Source: a virus. Taken from it: 33,815 nucleotides of DNA. The DNA lies in IMG/VR virus record IMGVR_UViG_3300032304_001339, positions 1 to 33,815 of that record; one strand, written 5' to 3'. The notes under the pieces were generated by a model. That model saw only the letters and a list, made by a program, of their open reading frames with translations. It did no database searches and had not been told where the DNA came from. Shown in pieces: positions 23,806 to 30,517 of the stretch (within the stretch, counting starts at the first letter, position 1; every line of letters starts with the position of its first letter). The translations under genes and the position numbers were made by a program.

Positions 23806-24016
23806 TCTGGCGCTCTGCTCCTGTGCGACAACCTCGCAAACTCAGGACGGCCCGCCGCCAAGCCCGGACACAATCAGCTACTTTATCTACGAGTGGGACA
23901 AGGCCGAGCGAACAAACAAGCCCTGCCCACAGGCTTACCGAGATCTGTTTGCGCAATCGCTCAAAGCGCTATCTGATAGCTTGGCAGAAACTCAACGCGA
24001 GCGAGCGAGGCAGTGA
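23768..24016 (+). CDS. Outer-membrane spanin candidate (Rz1-like lipoprotein)
   Basis: An 82-residue lipoprotein from ATG 23768. The signal peptide is MPGGLNALLLVLSLALCSC (lipobox LCSC, candidate C19). A Pro-rich segment (DGPPPSPD) like those of Rz1 proteins follows, then a helical part ending SLAETQRERARQ. It starts within the preceding spanin candidate and overlaps the endolysin start. An upstream in-frame ATG at 23723 would add a non-signal leader and is less likely. Confidence 0.6.
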   Translation: MPGGLNALLLVLSLALCSCATTSQTQDGPPPSPDTISYFIYEWDKAERTNKPCPQAYRDLFAQSLKALSDSLAETQRERARQ

Positions 24017-24534
24017 CCAGCCTTAGTGAGGCAAGCTCCCGCACCCTGCGGGCGATTGATTCGCTAGACGCCAGCTTCCAAAGGCAGGTGAGGGGATGGG
24101 TAAATGAAATGGTAACGAGCCGGATCGAGCCGCTGATCTACTGCGGCCGTCGCACCATGGAGGAGCAGGCCGCCCTTTATGCTAAAGGTAGAACGGACGG
24201 CAGCAGCAAGATCGTCACCAAGGCCAAGCCAGGGGAAAGCTATCACAACTACGGGCTGGCGTTTGATTGGGTGCCGTTAAAACAGTCAGGCAAAAACGCG
24301 GATCTGTGGATTGCAGACTGGAATAACGAGACGGCTTTTCGCCTAGGCGAGCACGTGGGAATTTCATTCCGTTTGGCTGGCATTAGCTGGGAAACAGGCC
24401 ACTTGCAAAGCAGTGACTATAAGAGCTGGCGTGACATCTCACGCAACCCTGTGGAACAAGTGAAGGCCAACGACATCCGTAAAAAGAGCAAGGCCACAAG
24501 CCTCGTCAGTAACCGCCCGTGGAGTTCACGATGA
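24013..24534 (+). CDS. Endolysin, M15 peptidase (L-Ala-D-Glu / VanY type)
   Basis: A 173-residue peptidoglycan peptidase. The family pattern is clear: RTMEEQAALYAKGRT, KIVTKAKPGESYHNYGLAFDW with zinc ligands H78 and D85, and a third ligand H130 in ETGHLQ. The layout matches T5-like/M15C endolysins. There is no signal or SAR domain, so release needs a holin, which fits the neighbouring small membrane proteins. The start is GTG 24013, overlapping the previous stop. The C-terminal 25 residues are basic. Confidence 0.9.
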   Translation: MTSLSEASSRTLRAIDSLDASFQRQVRGWVNEMVTSRIEPLIYCGRRTMEEQAALYAKGRTDGSSKIVTKAKPGESYHNYGLAFDWVPLKQSGKNADLWIADWNNETAFRLGEHVGISFRLAGISWETGHLQSSDYKSWRDISRNPVEQVKANDIRKKSKATSLVSNRPWSSR

Positions 24535-24845
24535 CGCCCGAGCACGAGAAGCACTTGGCCGGCATCTTGTCGGATCTAGTTAAGGACGTAGATGCCAAGT
24601 ACCGCAAGGGCCAAGAGGAGCACGGCGGTGCGTTGTGGCGCAGGCCGGTGTGGCGCGATGCTTATGAGGAAGTTTTGGATTTGGCGGTTTATGTCCACAC
24701 CCTGCGAATGCAGCTCGGCGTAATCGGAGACATCGCCCTGCAAGGGGCCAGCGACGAAAGTGTGGCGGCCGCTACGTCCCGGGAAGCATGTCGGCAAATC
24801 CTTGCCGTGCTCGAGGGATTTCCTTCGGCGGCCGATAAAAAATGA
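24531..24845 (+). CDS. Small acidic helical protein, MazG-like (candidate)
   Basis: A 104-residue protein from ATG 24531 (four-base overlap with the endolysin stop). It contains DAKYRKGQEEHGGALWRR followed by DAYEEVLDLAVYVHTLR; the E-E-x-x-D helix recalls the metal site of MazG/all-alpha NTP pyrophosphohydrolases, but the full set of motifs cannot be confirmed. The K-Y-x-K-G-Q-E-E-H-G-G segment is widespread in phage proteins of this type. A GTG start at 24519 is possible. Confidence 0.55.
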   Translation: MTPEHEKHLAGILSDLVKDVDAKYRKGQEEHGGALWRRPVWRDAYEEVLDLAVYVHTLRMQLGVIGDIALQGASDESVAAATSREACRQILAVLEGFPSAADKK

Positions 24846-25585
24846 AGATCATCCGCAAGTGGAAACGGTGGCTGGCCGTATCATGCAGTCACGGGCACCT
24901 GGCGAACGCGGCGGCCTGTAAGGCTACGCTGGAAATGAAGCGCAGATGGCAGCCAGATACCACTCTCCACCTTGGCGATTTTGTCGATCTGTCAGGGCTG
25001 ATGGGTAGCGCGAGGAAAGATCCAGACTCGCCCGAGCGCACTGCATCCATCCGCGAGGACTTCGACGCTGGCCTTAATTTCGTTCGAGAACTCGCGCCAC
25101 GCTACATCTTTGAGGGAAACCATGAGCACCGCCTAACGGCTCTACAATACTCGCCAAGCGCGATTGTGGCGCACTGCTGTACGTCTGCGAAGTCTGAGAT
25201 CTATAACATGTGCAAGGATCTAAAGGCGCAGTATGTCCCTTACGATATAGAGAAAGGCTGGCGGGATCTGGGCGGGACAGCATTCGGCCACGGGTTTATG
25301 TTTTCAGAATCAGCCGTGCGCGACCATGTAGAGATGGTCAGAAAGCCTGTCGTCATGGGCCACTTGCACCGGGTAGATAGAATCGCAGGCCGTAGCATTG
25401 GCGCACCCGTGGGTTGGTCGATTGGTTGTTTGGCCGATATTCCCAGCATGCACTACGCCCGGCGCCAGCGATCCGTTACCAGATGGCAGCACGGAGTAGC
25501 CTGGGGCGAATACGTAGAAGGCGGGCAGGGATGCACCGTGAACGTAGTTTCACCCATAGGAGGCGTATGGCGATACCCGGTGTAA
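24842..25585 (+). CDS. Metallophosphoesterase (calcineurin-like)
   Basis: A 247-residue phosphoesterase. Motifs in order: SCSHGH (14-19), HLGDFVD (43-49), EGNHEHR (91-97), a FGHGFMF segment and VMGHLHRVD, the two-metal site of calcineurin-like enzymes. In motif I the usual D-x-H is C-x-H, losing one metal ligand at that spot, so activity or metal content may differ. Substrate unknown; phage members include phosphatases and nucleases. It starts within the stop of the previous gene. Confidence 0.85.
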   Translation: MKIIRKWKRWLAVSCSHGHLANAAACKATLEMKRRWQPDTTLHLGDFVDLSGLMGSARKDPDSPERTASIREDFDAGLNFVRELAPRYIFEGNHEHRLTALQYSPSAIVAHCCTSAKSEIYNMCKDLKAQYVPYDIEKGWRDLGGTAFGHGFMFSESAVRDHVEMVRKPVVMGHLHRVDRIAGRSIGAPVGWSIGCLADIPSMHYARRQRSVTRWQHGVAWGEYVEGGQGCTVNVVSPIGGVWRYPV

Positions 25586-25866
25586 AGTCCGATTGGGCAA
25601 CCGTCCTGACTGAGTATGTCGCTGGGTATCGGGAGGAGGTAGTGCCACCTGGCTGGCTAACTAAAAACCAGATCGCCAAGCTGTGGGGAAAGTCGGCAAA
25701 TTACGCGAACAAGCTTTTAGCTCATTTGGTTAAAGACGGCAGAGCTGAGAAAAAAAGTTATGTCGTCCGCTTGCCTCACGTTGATTCAAAGGGAAAGAAG
25801 TTTTTAGGCCATTGCAGGAAAATACCCCACTACCGCCTGATTCCAGGCAAATCGCCCAAATCCTAG
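25567..25866 (+). CDS. Winged helix-turn-helix protein
   Basis: A 99-residue protein from ATG 25567. It includes PPGWLTKNQIAKLWGKSANYANKLLAHLVKDGRAEKK in part, a helix-turn-helix with a following wing (YVVRLPHV), typical of small DNA-binding regulators. The gene overlaps the phosphoesterase by 19 bases. The C-terminus is basic (GHCRKIPHYRLIPG). It may regulate phage transcription; the target is unknown. Confidence 0.6.
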   Translation: MAIPGVKSDWATVLTEYVAGYREEVVPPGWLTKNQIAKLWGKSANYANKLLAHLVKDGRAEKKSYVVRLPHVDSKGKKFLGHCRKIPHYRLIPGKSPKS

Positions 25867-25981
25867 CAGCCTTGCGACTGGACGTGCAGGGAAGGCTTTG
25901 GCGCCATCGCAAATAAATTTCACAATCGGATGCAGAAAACGCTTGCAGGGTTATTTTCTTTTCGATAATAAATCACACAAG
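25867..25981 (+). other. Intergenic region with A+T-rich end
   Basis: 115 bases between genes. The 3-prime part (25949-25981) is A+T-rich and holds the promoter candidate noted separately. The rest shows no clear gene; an ORF from TTG 25898 runs in frame into the next gene but is unlikely to be its start. Confidence 0.5.
25943..25969 (+). promoter_or_regulatory. Promoter candidate
   Basis: TTGCAG (25943-25948) and GATAAT (25964-25969), separated by 15 bases, resemble -35 and -10 boxes. With TAATAA (25967) instead the spacing would be 18. It would fire into the 25982 gene and the early small-gene run. Confidence 0.35.
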
Positions 25982-26200
25982 ATGAAGCCAGCAGTTCCGA
26001 TAATAGACTTTTCTCAGAGCGGAAACGGGGTGATTCTAGATCAAGTCGTCAACCCATTAACTGAGCCTAAAAAGGCTCACTACCAACAACTAAATTTAAA
26101 TTCGCGGGGCGGGTACGATTTAACGCCAGAAGCGTTCGTTTATCACCCTAACCCCGCCGTGTGCCGTATGTGGCACGCCCAGCACGAGGCCAGCAAATGA
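25982..26200 (+). CDS. Small protein, unknown (72 residues)
   Basis: ATG 25982 is chosen over the in-frame TTG at 25898, since the extra 28 residues are not protein-like and would span the promoter candidate. It begins KPAVPIIDFSQSGNGVILDQV and contains RGGYDLTPEAFVYHPNPAVC. No family is recognised. It overlaps the next gene by four bases. Confidence 0.5.
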   Translation: MKPAVPIIDFSQSGNGVILDQVVNPLTEPKKAHYQQLNLNSRGGYDLTPEAFVYHPNPAVCRMWHAQHEASK

Positions 26201-26349
26201 TCTCGTGGGAAGTCATGCGGGATCTTGCCCAGGTATCGGCCTTAATCCTTGGCTGGCTACTGGCGATCGGTTGCGGAATTACCGGCCTGACCATTGGCGC
26301 GGTGATCTTTTTTTGGGTTGTAGATTTTATCCGTAAGGAGTTGCTGTGA
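26197..26349 (+). CDS. Small membrane protein (50 residues)
   Basis: ATG 26197 overlaps the previous stop. Two hydrophobic segments (LAQVSALILGWLLAIGCGI and TIGAVIFFWVVDFI) suggest one or two membrane helices; the end is basic (RKELL). Function unknown; it is outside the lysis block, so not an obvious holin. Confidence 0.5.
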   Translation: MISWEVMRDLAQVSALILGWLLAIGCGITGLTIGAVIFFWVVDFIRKELL

Positions 26350-26537
26350 GCGTACGCGACCTAGAACAAGAGGGCGTATTGCCCATCAGTGCAGCCCAAT
26401 CCTACGGATCGGCCCAGCTCTCACAGACAACTGCTCTGATCGATCTGCAGACCAAGCATCGCGATCTCCGCAATCGCCTAGACCGCATAGAGGAGATTTT
26501 AGAAAGCCTCCTTAAGAAAAGCGGGGTGCAATCGTGA
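26346..26537 (+). CDS. Small coiled-coil protein (63 residues)
   Basis: A GTG start overlaps the membrane protein. The second half is a predicted coiled coil (LQTKHRDLRNRLDRIEEILE). No family is recognised; its stop overlaps the GTG of the nuclease gene. Confidence 0.5.
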   Translation: MSVRDLEQEGVLPISAAQSYGSAQLSQTTALIDLQTKHRDLRNRLDRIEEILESLLKKSGVQS

Positions 26538-26869
26538 GCGCATTATCCAAGAAATTCGTAGTGCTTTGGACGGTGGCTGGTGGCCCGGAGCTAGTGGCCG
26601 AGCACACGTTCCACCCCACACGTAAATGGCGTTTCGACTTTGCCTGCAAATCTGCCCGCTGTGCGATCGAGCTGGACGGCGGTGCATTCCTACCGTTTGG
26701 CGGCCGTCACGGTCGGGGCATGGGGATGGTGAAAGACTGCGAAAAATATCGAGCAGCCGCCGACCTTGGCTGGCGCATCTGGCGCTTCACAACCAAGTGC
26801 CTGACTGCCGAAGCAGTAGCAATGACCGCCAAGTCATTCCGCCTTTCGATGAAGGAGAAAACAAAATGA
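26534..26869 (+). CDS. PD-(D/E)XK-like endonuclease (VSR/DUF559 type, candidate)
   Basis: A 111-residue protein with FHPTRKWRFDFA (D35), CAIELDGGAF (E46, D48) and a following GRHGRGMGMVKDCEKYRAAADLGWRI. This is the catalytic core seen in VSR/DUF559-like small nucleases, in which a core Asp and a strand with E-x-D/K bind metal. The R-H-G-x-G-M-x-x-D-x-E-K-Y segment is common to phage members. A role in recombination or branched DNA cleavage is possible. The start is GTG 26534. Confidence 0.6.
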   Translation: MSALSKKFVVLWTVAGGPELVAEHTFHPTRKWRFDFACKSARCAIELDGGAFLPFGGRHGRGMGMVKDCEKYRAAADLGWRIWRFTTKCLTAEAVAMTAKSFRLSMKEKTK

Positions 26870-27006
26870 GCGAACCAAAGGAACCAACCAAATTTAACAA
26901 CGAAAAGCCGGACTACGAAACCGAGGCTTACGAGCGCGAGGAACGTGACTCGGATTACGACTTCCATCGCTTCGCCGATTACTACGGCAACAACCGCCGG
27001 GGCTGA
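26866..27006 (+). CDS. Small acidic protein (46 residues)
   Basis: ATG 26866 overlaps the nuclease stop. The product is very acidic and Tyr/Asp/Glu-rich (PDYETEAYEREERDSDYDF) and could mimic DNA or bind a basic partner. No family is recognised. Confidence 0.5.
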   Translation: MSEPKEPTKFNNEKPDYETEAYEREERDSDYDFHRFADYYGNNRRG

Positions 27007-27008
27007 TT

Positions 27009-27224
27009 ATGACTGACCTAACTAAATTCCGTCTGATCGAAAACATCGAAGTCATGGCCTGCCGCAACTCAGCCGAGCGGGTTGTGAAGGCCGTGAACCG
27101 TGGCGACTTAGCACAAGCCAAAGACTTAGCCCGCAAGCATGAGATCGCGTGGCACTTGGCCGACCGCGAGTTCCAAGACCTTAAGCAACCGCACCGAAAT
27201 AACGATTTTTGCGACGATGAGTAG
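27009..27224 (+). CDS. Small helical protein (71 residues)
   Basis: ATG 27009 follows the previous stop by two bases. It is helical and charged (FRLIENIEVMACRNSAERVV, LAQAKDLARKHEIAWHLAD) with an acidic end (NDFCDDE). Not recognised. The 53 bases after it are A-rich and end in GAAATCCT before the SSB-like gene. Confidence 0.5.
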   Translation: MTDLTKFRLIENIEVMACRNSAERVVKAVNRGDLAQAKDLARKHEIAWHLADREFQDLKQPHRNNDFCDDE

Positions 27225-27277
27225 TCGTTGCAAATCCAAGAAACAAAAACAAAGAAACCAAGAAAGGAAATCCTAGT

Positions 27278-27760
27278 ATGCCAATAGTAGCAAGCAGAGG
27301 GGGCACATATACGCCAGCCCCGGAAGGGAATCACGACGCAGTGTTCTGCGACGTTGAGGATCTCGGCGTGGTGGAAACGCAGTATGGAAAGAAGCACCAG
27401 ATCAGGTTGGTCTGGCAGATCGCTGAGAAGATGGAGGACGGGCGACCGTTCACCATCGGCCGGCGTTACGGACTGAGCCTGCATGAGAAGGCGGCTCTGT
27501 TCAAAGATCTGAAATCCTACGCCAAAAAGGCGCCACCGCAGAATCTGGATCTGGAAACGCTTATCGGTAAGCCGTGCCAGATCCTTGTGACACATGCGGA
27601 GCGGGATGGCTCTACATACGCAAACGTGCAGGCGGTACTGCCTGCCGGTGCGAACAAAATAAAAGTAGAGAAGGACTACGTCAGGAAATGCAATCGCCCT
27701 GGCGCACCGAAACCAGCCGTTGTCGAGTTAGATGCCGACGGAACACCTGTGCCGTTCTGA
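27278..27760 (+). CDS. Single-stranded-DNA-binding-like protein
   Basis: A 160-residue protein of the phage family often linked to SSB functions: PAPEGNHDAVFCDVEDLG, YGKKHQIRLVWQIAEKMEDG, RRYGLSLHEKAALFKDLKSY, LDLETLIGKPCQILVTH and GSTYANVQAVLP form an OB-like beta-rich body. The C-terminus ELDADGTPVPF is acidic and ends in PF, like the protein-recruiting tip of bacterial SSB. It lies among nuclease and replication genes. GAAATCCT is three bases before ATG, and the leader is A-rich. Confidence 0.65.
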   Translation: MPIVASRGGTYTPAPEGNHDAVFCDVEDLGVVETQYGKKHQIRLVWQIAEKMEDGRPFTIGRRYGLSLHEKAALFKDLKSYAKKAPPQNLDLETLIGKPCQILVTHAERDGSTYANVQAVLPAGANKIKVEKDYVRKCNRPGAPKPAVVELDADGTPVPF

Positions 27761-27765
27761 GTAAT

Positions 27766-27796
27766 TGGCCGGGGTGGGCAATCCCCACCTCGGCCA
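27766..27796 (+). terminator. Strong stem-loop after SSB-like gene
   Basis: TGGCCGGGGTGGG (27766-27778) pairs with CCCACCTCGGCCA (27784-27796), a 13-bp stem with one G-T wobble and a 5-base loop. It is followed by A-rich, not T-rich, sequence, so it is a weak intrinsic terminator on this strand; it may attenuate or protect mRNA. Confidence 0.65.
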
Positions 27797-27810
27797 GAAA
27801 GAAAACCAAA

Positions 27811-27906
27811 ATGGAAATCCTAACTTTGATAGTTCAAATCGTATTCCCAACCACCGCAGTCGTACTGGCTCTTATGACTATGCGATTGATTAAGGACTGG
27901 CAGTAA
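27811..27906 (+). CDS. Small membrane protein (31 residues)
   Basis: ATG 27811 to TAA 27904-27906, coupled by TAATG to the next gene. The product is a single hydrophobic helix (EILTLIVQIVFPTTAVVLAL) with a basic end. Its placement in the run and overlap with the next start support it as real. Confidence 0.45.
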   Translation: MEILTLIVQIVFPTTAVVLALMTMRLIKDWQ

Positions 27907-28670
27907 TGGCTGCGCTTATTGCCACGGCAAAGACGGAGTCGTCGCACTACTACCTGGCGTCAGGCGAGTCGTGCCACGGTGACTTGCGATCCGCCCGCAA
28001 GGTAGGGGCATATCCGTCAGTGACCACCATCCTCGGAGCAGCTGGCCCCAGCAAGCAAGGGCTGATGAATTGGAAGGAGGAGCAGGCGATTCTATCCGCC
28101 CTGTCGTTACCACGGAACGATGGCGAGGCCGACAGCGACTTTGCCAAGCGAGTGGTATTAGACAGCAGAAAGGAAGTGGAGGCCGCTGCTATTAGGGGCA
28201 CGCAGATTCATTCCCTGGCTGAAATCATAATCAACGGCGAGGAGCCGGGTGAGCTGGTGAAAGGATATGAGCCTCACTTCGCGTCGCTAAAGGAATGGCA
28301 CAAAGACGTCACAAAAGTCCACGCCAGTGAATCGGTAATGGTGAATGAGGCCGAAGGCTATGCAGGCCGAGTGGATCTGATTTGCGACATAAACGGCGAG
28401 ATTGAGGTGGTGGATTTTAAGACACGCAAATTTAAGAACGGCAAGGCGGCAGGCTATGAGACTGATCTGCTTCAGCTCAGCGCCTATGCGTACGCTTTCA
28501 CGGACGAGCACATGGCCTGTCGCAACGTATTGATCGATCCAGTGACGGGGCAGTTGGCAGAGGTCAAATACACGGCGGAGCAGGTCTGCTTTGCGTTCGA
28601 GGCGTTCACGTCCATCTGCAAAGTGTGGCGCTGGCTGAAGAAGTACGACCCGCGTGAGGTGAAGTTGTGA
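27906..28670 (+). CDS. RecB/Cas4-like PD-(D/E)XK nuclease
   Basis: A 254-residue exonuclease-like protein. Motifs: RGTQIHSLAE (H102), GYAGRVDLIC (D157), EVVDFKTRK (D170, K172) and LLQLSAYAYAF (Q190), the order of RecB-family nucleases. Such phage enzymes act in recombination, DNA degradation or genome processing. TAATG coupling upstream; its stop overlaps the next GTG. No annealing protein of the Red type was found nearby, so its partner is unknown. Confidence 0.85.
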   Translation: MAALIATAKTESSHYYLASGESCHGDLRSARKVGAYPSVTTILGAAGPSKQGLMNWKEEQAILSALSLPRNDGEADSDFAKRVVLDSRKEVEAAAIRGTQIHSLAEIIINGEEPGELVKGYEPHFASLKEWHKDVTKVHASESVMVNEAEGYAGRVDLICDINGEIEVVDFKTRKFKNGKAAGYETDLLQLSAYAYAFTDEHMACRNVLIDPVTGQLAEVKYTAEQVCFAFEAFTSICKVWRWLKKYDPREVKL

Positions 28671-28819
28671 TTGAGATCCTGCCCGAACAATCTACCCACG
28701 AGCAGTTAATGAACCGCGTGCGTTCGTTGGCCCGTGAGCTGGCGGAGGCGAAGGCTGCGCTGGCGGCTGCTGAAGGACGCGAAAACGATCTGATTGATCG
28801 CATGAGGCCGGGGCTATGA
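28667..28819 (+). CDS. Small coiled-coil protein (50 residues)
   Basis: GTG 28667 overlaps the nuclease stop. It is an Ala/Glu-rich helix (SLARELAEAKAALAAAEGRE), a probable coiled coil. Its stop overlaps the ATG of the 3D-domain gene. Not recognised. Confidence 0.45.
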   Translation: MIEILPEQSTHEQLMNRVRSLARELAEAKAALAAAEGRENDLIDRMRPGL

Positions 28820-29232
28820 GGACCCTGCTTTCAATCCTAGCGCTGTTCGGCCTAAGCACTGGCAAGCTAGGCAACGCTCTAATCGATTTGCGCCCGATCG
28901 CCAAAAAGATCGACGTAAAGAAAATCAAAGTTCGCATCACTGGCTACTGGCCGGGAGAAGATGAGTGGAGCAGCCGCTATCAATCGAGCACTGGCACAAG
29001 GTTGCGGGCTGGCCGTCACTGCGCAGTCGATCCAGACATCATTCCGCTGTGGAGCAAGATCCGCGTGATGGGCGGGAAGCGGGAGTGGGTGGCCGTGGAT
29101 ACAGGCACTGCCGTTAAAAGCAAAAAGGCAAGCGGTGGAAAGTTGCCCGTGGTGGACGTGTTTGCGGCCAGCGAAAAGCAATTTAACGCGATGCGGTTGC
29201 CCAAGGTGGCGATGGTGGAGGTGATGAAGTGA
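28816..29232 (+). CDS. 3D-domain (double-psi barrel) secreted protein
   Basis: A 138-residue protein with a hydrophobic N-terminus (MRTLLSILALFGLS) that could be a signal peptide. The later part is a 3D domain: CAVDPDIIPLWSKIRV, WVAVDTGTAVKSKK and LPVVDVFAAS carry the three aspartates of this RlpA/MltA-like barrel, known from peptidoglycan-acting proteins. It may be a second lytic or wall-remodelling enzyme placed in the replication block. It starts and ends in overlaps. Confidence 0.75.
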   Translation: MRTLLSILALFGLSTGKLGNALIDLRPIAKKIDVKKIKVRITGYWPGEDEWSSRYQSSTGTRLRAGRHCAVDPDIIPLWSKIRVMGGKREWVAVDTGTAVKSKKASGGKLPVVDVFAASEKQFNAMRLPKVAMVEVMK

Positions 29233-29510
29233 GTACGACAGCCGCTAGGCTCGCATCTAAACGCAATCGGGCTGCGGGCCTTGGCGATACACGGCCGACG
29301 TTCCGCCGCCTAGGTGTGATCGCTGGAATGCTGCGCCGGGATCTGACGCTGCCGAGCTGTGCCAGGTTGGGCGCTAAGCTCGAATGTAGCTACAAGACGA
29401 TCCAGCGGGACATCGATCTGCTGCGTGACTTCTTTGGTTATCCGCTGGAATACGACGCTAGCAAGTACCACTACAAACTGGCGGGGCCGCTGCCGAAGGC
29501 GGTGCTGTGA
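29229..29510 (+). CDS. HTH protein, WYL-regulator N-terminal-like
   Basis: A 93-residue protein from GTG 29229. ARLGAKLECSYKTIQRDIDLLRD is a helix-turn-helix very like the N-terminal domain of YafY/WYL regulators (K-T-I-x-R-D-I), followed by FGYPLEYDASKYHYKL. It lacks the WYL domain. Probable DNA-binding regulator. Confidence 0.65.
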   Translation: MSTTAARLASKRNRAAGLGDTRPTFRRLGVIAGMLRRDLTLPSCARLGAKLECSYKTIQRDIDLLRDFFGYPLEYDASKYHYKLAGPLPKAVL

Positions 29511-29752
29511 ATTTCGGAAAGTTATTTAAGGAGGTGAAGGCGCAAATTAAAAAACTAAAACTTCATCCCCGGCATGGCTTAAATTGCTACATACACATTG
29601 ATTCGCAGATTTGCACTTGTGGTCAGGAAGAGATTGAGGAAGAGCTGGCGCGCGAGCAGGCCGAAATAGAAACGCCTGAAGATAGGACAGACGACGCATT
29701 AGAACCTGATCTTAGAACGGCTTATTTGGAAGCAATTGAAAAGGATAATTAA
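29507..29752 (+). CDS. Small acidic protein with possible zinc site (81 residues)
   Basis: GTG 29507 overlaps the HTH stop. The N-terminus is basic (FGKLFKEVKAQIKKLKL). The middle has His and Cys residues (HPRHGLNCYIHIDSQICTCG) that could bind a metal, and the C-terminus is acidic (EEIEEELAREQAEIE). Not recognised. Confidence 0.5.
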   Translation: MNFGKLFKEVKAQIKKLKLHPRHGLNCYIHIDSQICTCGQEEIEEELAREQAEIETPEDRTDDALEPDLRTAYLEAIEKDN

Positions 29753-29881
29753 ATGACCCTTGCACAACTTCTATTTATGTTCTCCGCCCGCGTCATCGGT
29801 ACTTACACGCCGGAGCAGTACGCCGACTGTGTGCGAGAGGCCCGTGCCAATCGCCACCGCTGGGGAATGGGGCAGTGGTGA
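29753..29881 (+). CDS. Small protein (42 residues)
   Basis: ATG 29753 immediately follows the previous stop. Product MTLAQLLFMFSARVIGTYTP and on to a Trp-rich end, with a helical first half. It overlaps the following GTG by seven bases. Weakly supported but fits the packed run. Confidence 0.4.
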   Translation: MTLAQLLFMFSARVIGTYTPEQYADCVREARANRHRWGMGQW

Positions 29882-30174
29882 GAGACATAGTTCTTCCACC
29901 ATCTGTAGTCAGGCTGCTTGTTTTTTCTAAAACACAAAAATACAAACCTGCCACTACATTAAACCTAACCGCTAAAGAGCGGGGAATTACAAAACAGGCG
30001 ATCTCAAAAAGGCTGATTTCTTTAGCTGAAGAATTTGATGTGCGCCTTGACTTTCAGAGAAGCGACAAAGTTCGCGAGATTTACGCCAAACGCGCAAGGC
30101 GTATTCACAAGAAAAGAAAAAGAGAAATTCCTAAATTTAACATCAAATCGTTAATGGATGGTTTATGTCAGTAA
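29875..30174 (+). CDS. HTH DNA-binding protein, paralogue of 32813-33286
   Basis: A 99-residue basic protein (GTG 29875 or 29878). ERGITKQAISKRLISLAEEF is a helix-turn-helix resembling sigma-factor region 4. The C-terminal part (SDKVREIYAKRARRIHKKRK...PKFN) is strikingly like the end of the larger protein at 32813. It is a shorter copy lacking most of the N-terminal domain. Probable DNA-binding regulator; one of two related genes flanking the primase-helicase region. Confidence 0.65.
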   Translation: MVRDIVLPPSVVRLLVFSKTQKYKPATTLNLTAKERGITKQAISKRLISLAEEFDVRLDFQRSDKVREIYAKRARRIHKKRKREIPKFNIKSLMDGLCQ

Positions 30175-30341
30175 AACGCCTCACCTGGCATCTCGCCGTG
30201 CTCGAACGAGCGAAGAAGAATTTACTGAAGAAGCAGTATGATGCAGTAAGCACCAGGCTGGATCTGGCCGTTCTTATGGCTACCGAAATGTTGAAGCAGG
30301 CCGAGGTGTACAAGGCCAAGGCGATGGAGGCCAAAAAATGA
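30165..30341 (+). CDS. Small helical protein (58 residues)
   Basis: ATG 30165, overlapping the previous gene by ten bases. It is an Ala/Lys-rich helix (RLTWHLAVLERAKKNLLKKQ, LAVLMATEMLKQAEVYKAKA). Its stop overlaps the next ATG. Not recognised. Confidence 0.45.
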   Translation: MSVKRLTWHLAVLERAKKNLLKKQYDAVSTRLDLAVLMATEMLKQAEVYKAKAMEAKK

Positions 30342-30517
30342 AACTGCTTTCAATCCTGTTCTATTACTTGGGAGACATGGCCAGCCACACGATTGCCCAG
30401 TGGAGCTGGGGCGGGTGGCTGTATCAGCGGCTGATGCTGTTGTCTGTCGATTGCGACAAGAACTTTGAAATTTGGAAAGAAGTGAAGCCACGCAAAAAGA
30501 GGAGTAAACGCAAATGA
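30338..30517 (+). CDS. Small basic protein (59 residues)
   Basis: ATG 30338 overlaps the previous stop. It has a hydrophobic/aromatic N-terminus (KLLSILFYYLGDM, SWGGWLYQRL) and a very basic tail (PRKKRSKRK), possibly membrane- or nucleic acid-bound. Not recognised. Coupled to the next gene. Confidence 0.45.
   Translation: MKLLSILFYYLGDMASHTIAQWSWGGWLYQRLMLLSVDCDKNFEIWKEVKPRKKRSKRK

Noticed and set aside
26894-27595. 233-codon minus-strand reading frame
   Set aside because: It spans several coupled + strand genes including the SSB-like protein and has a low-complexity, basic, Cys-rich translation typical of a shadow frame.
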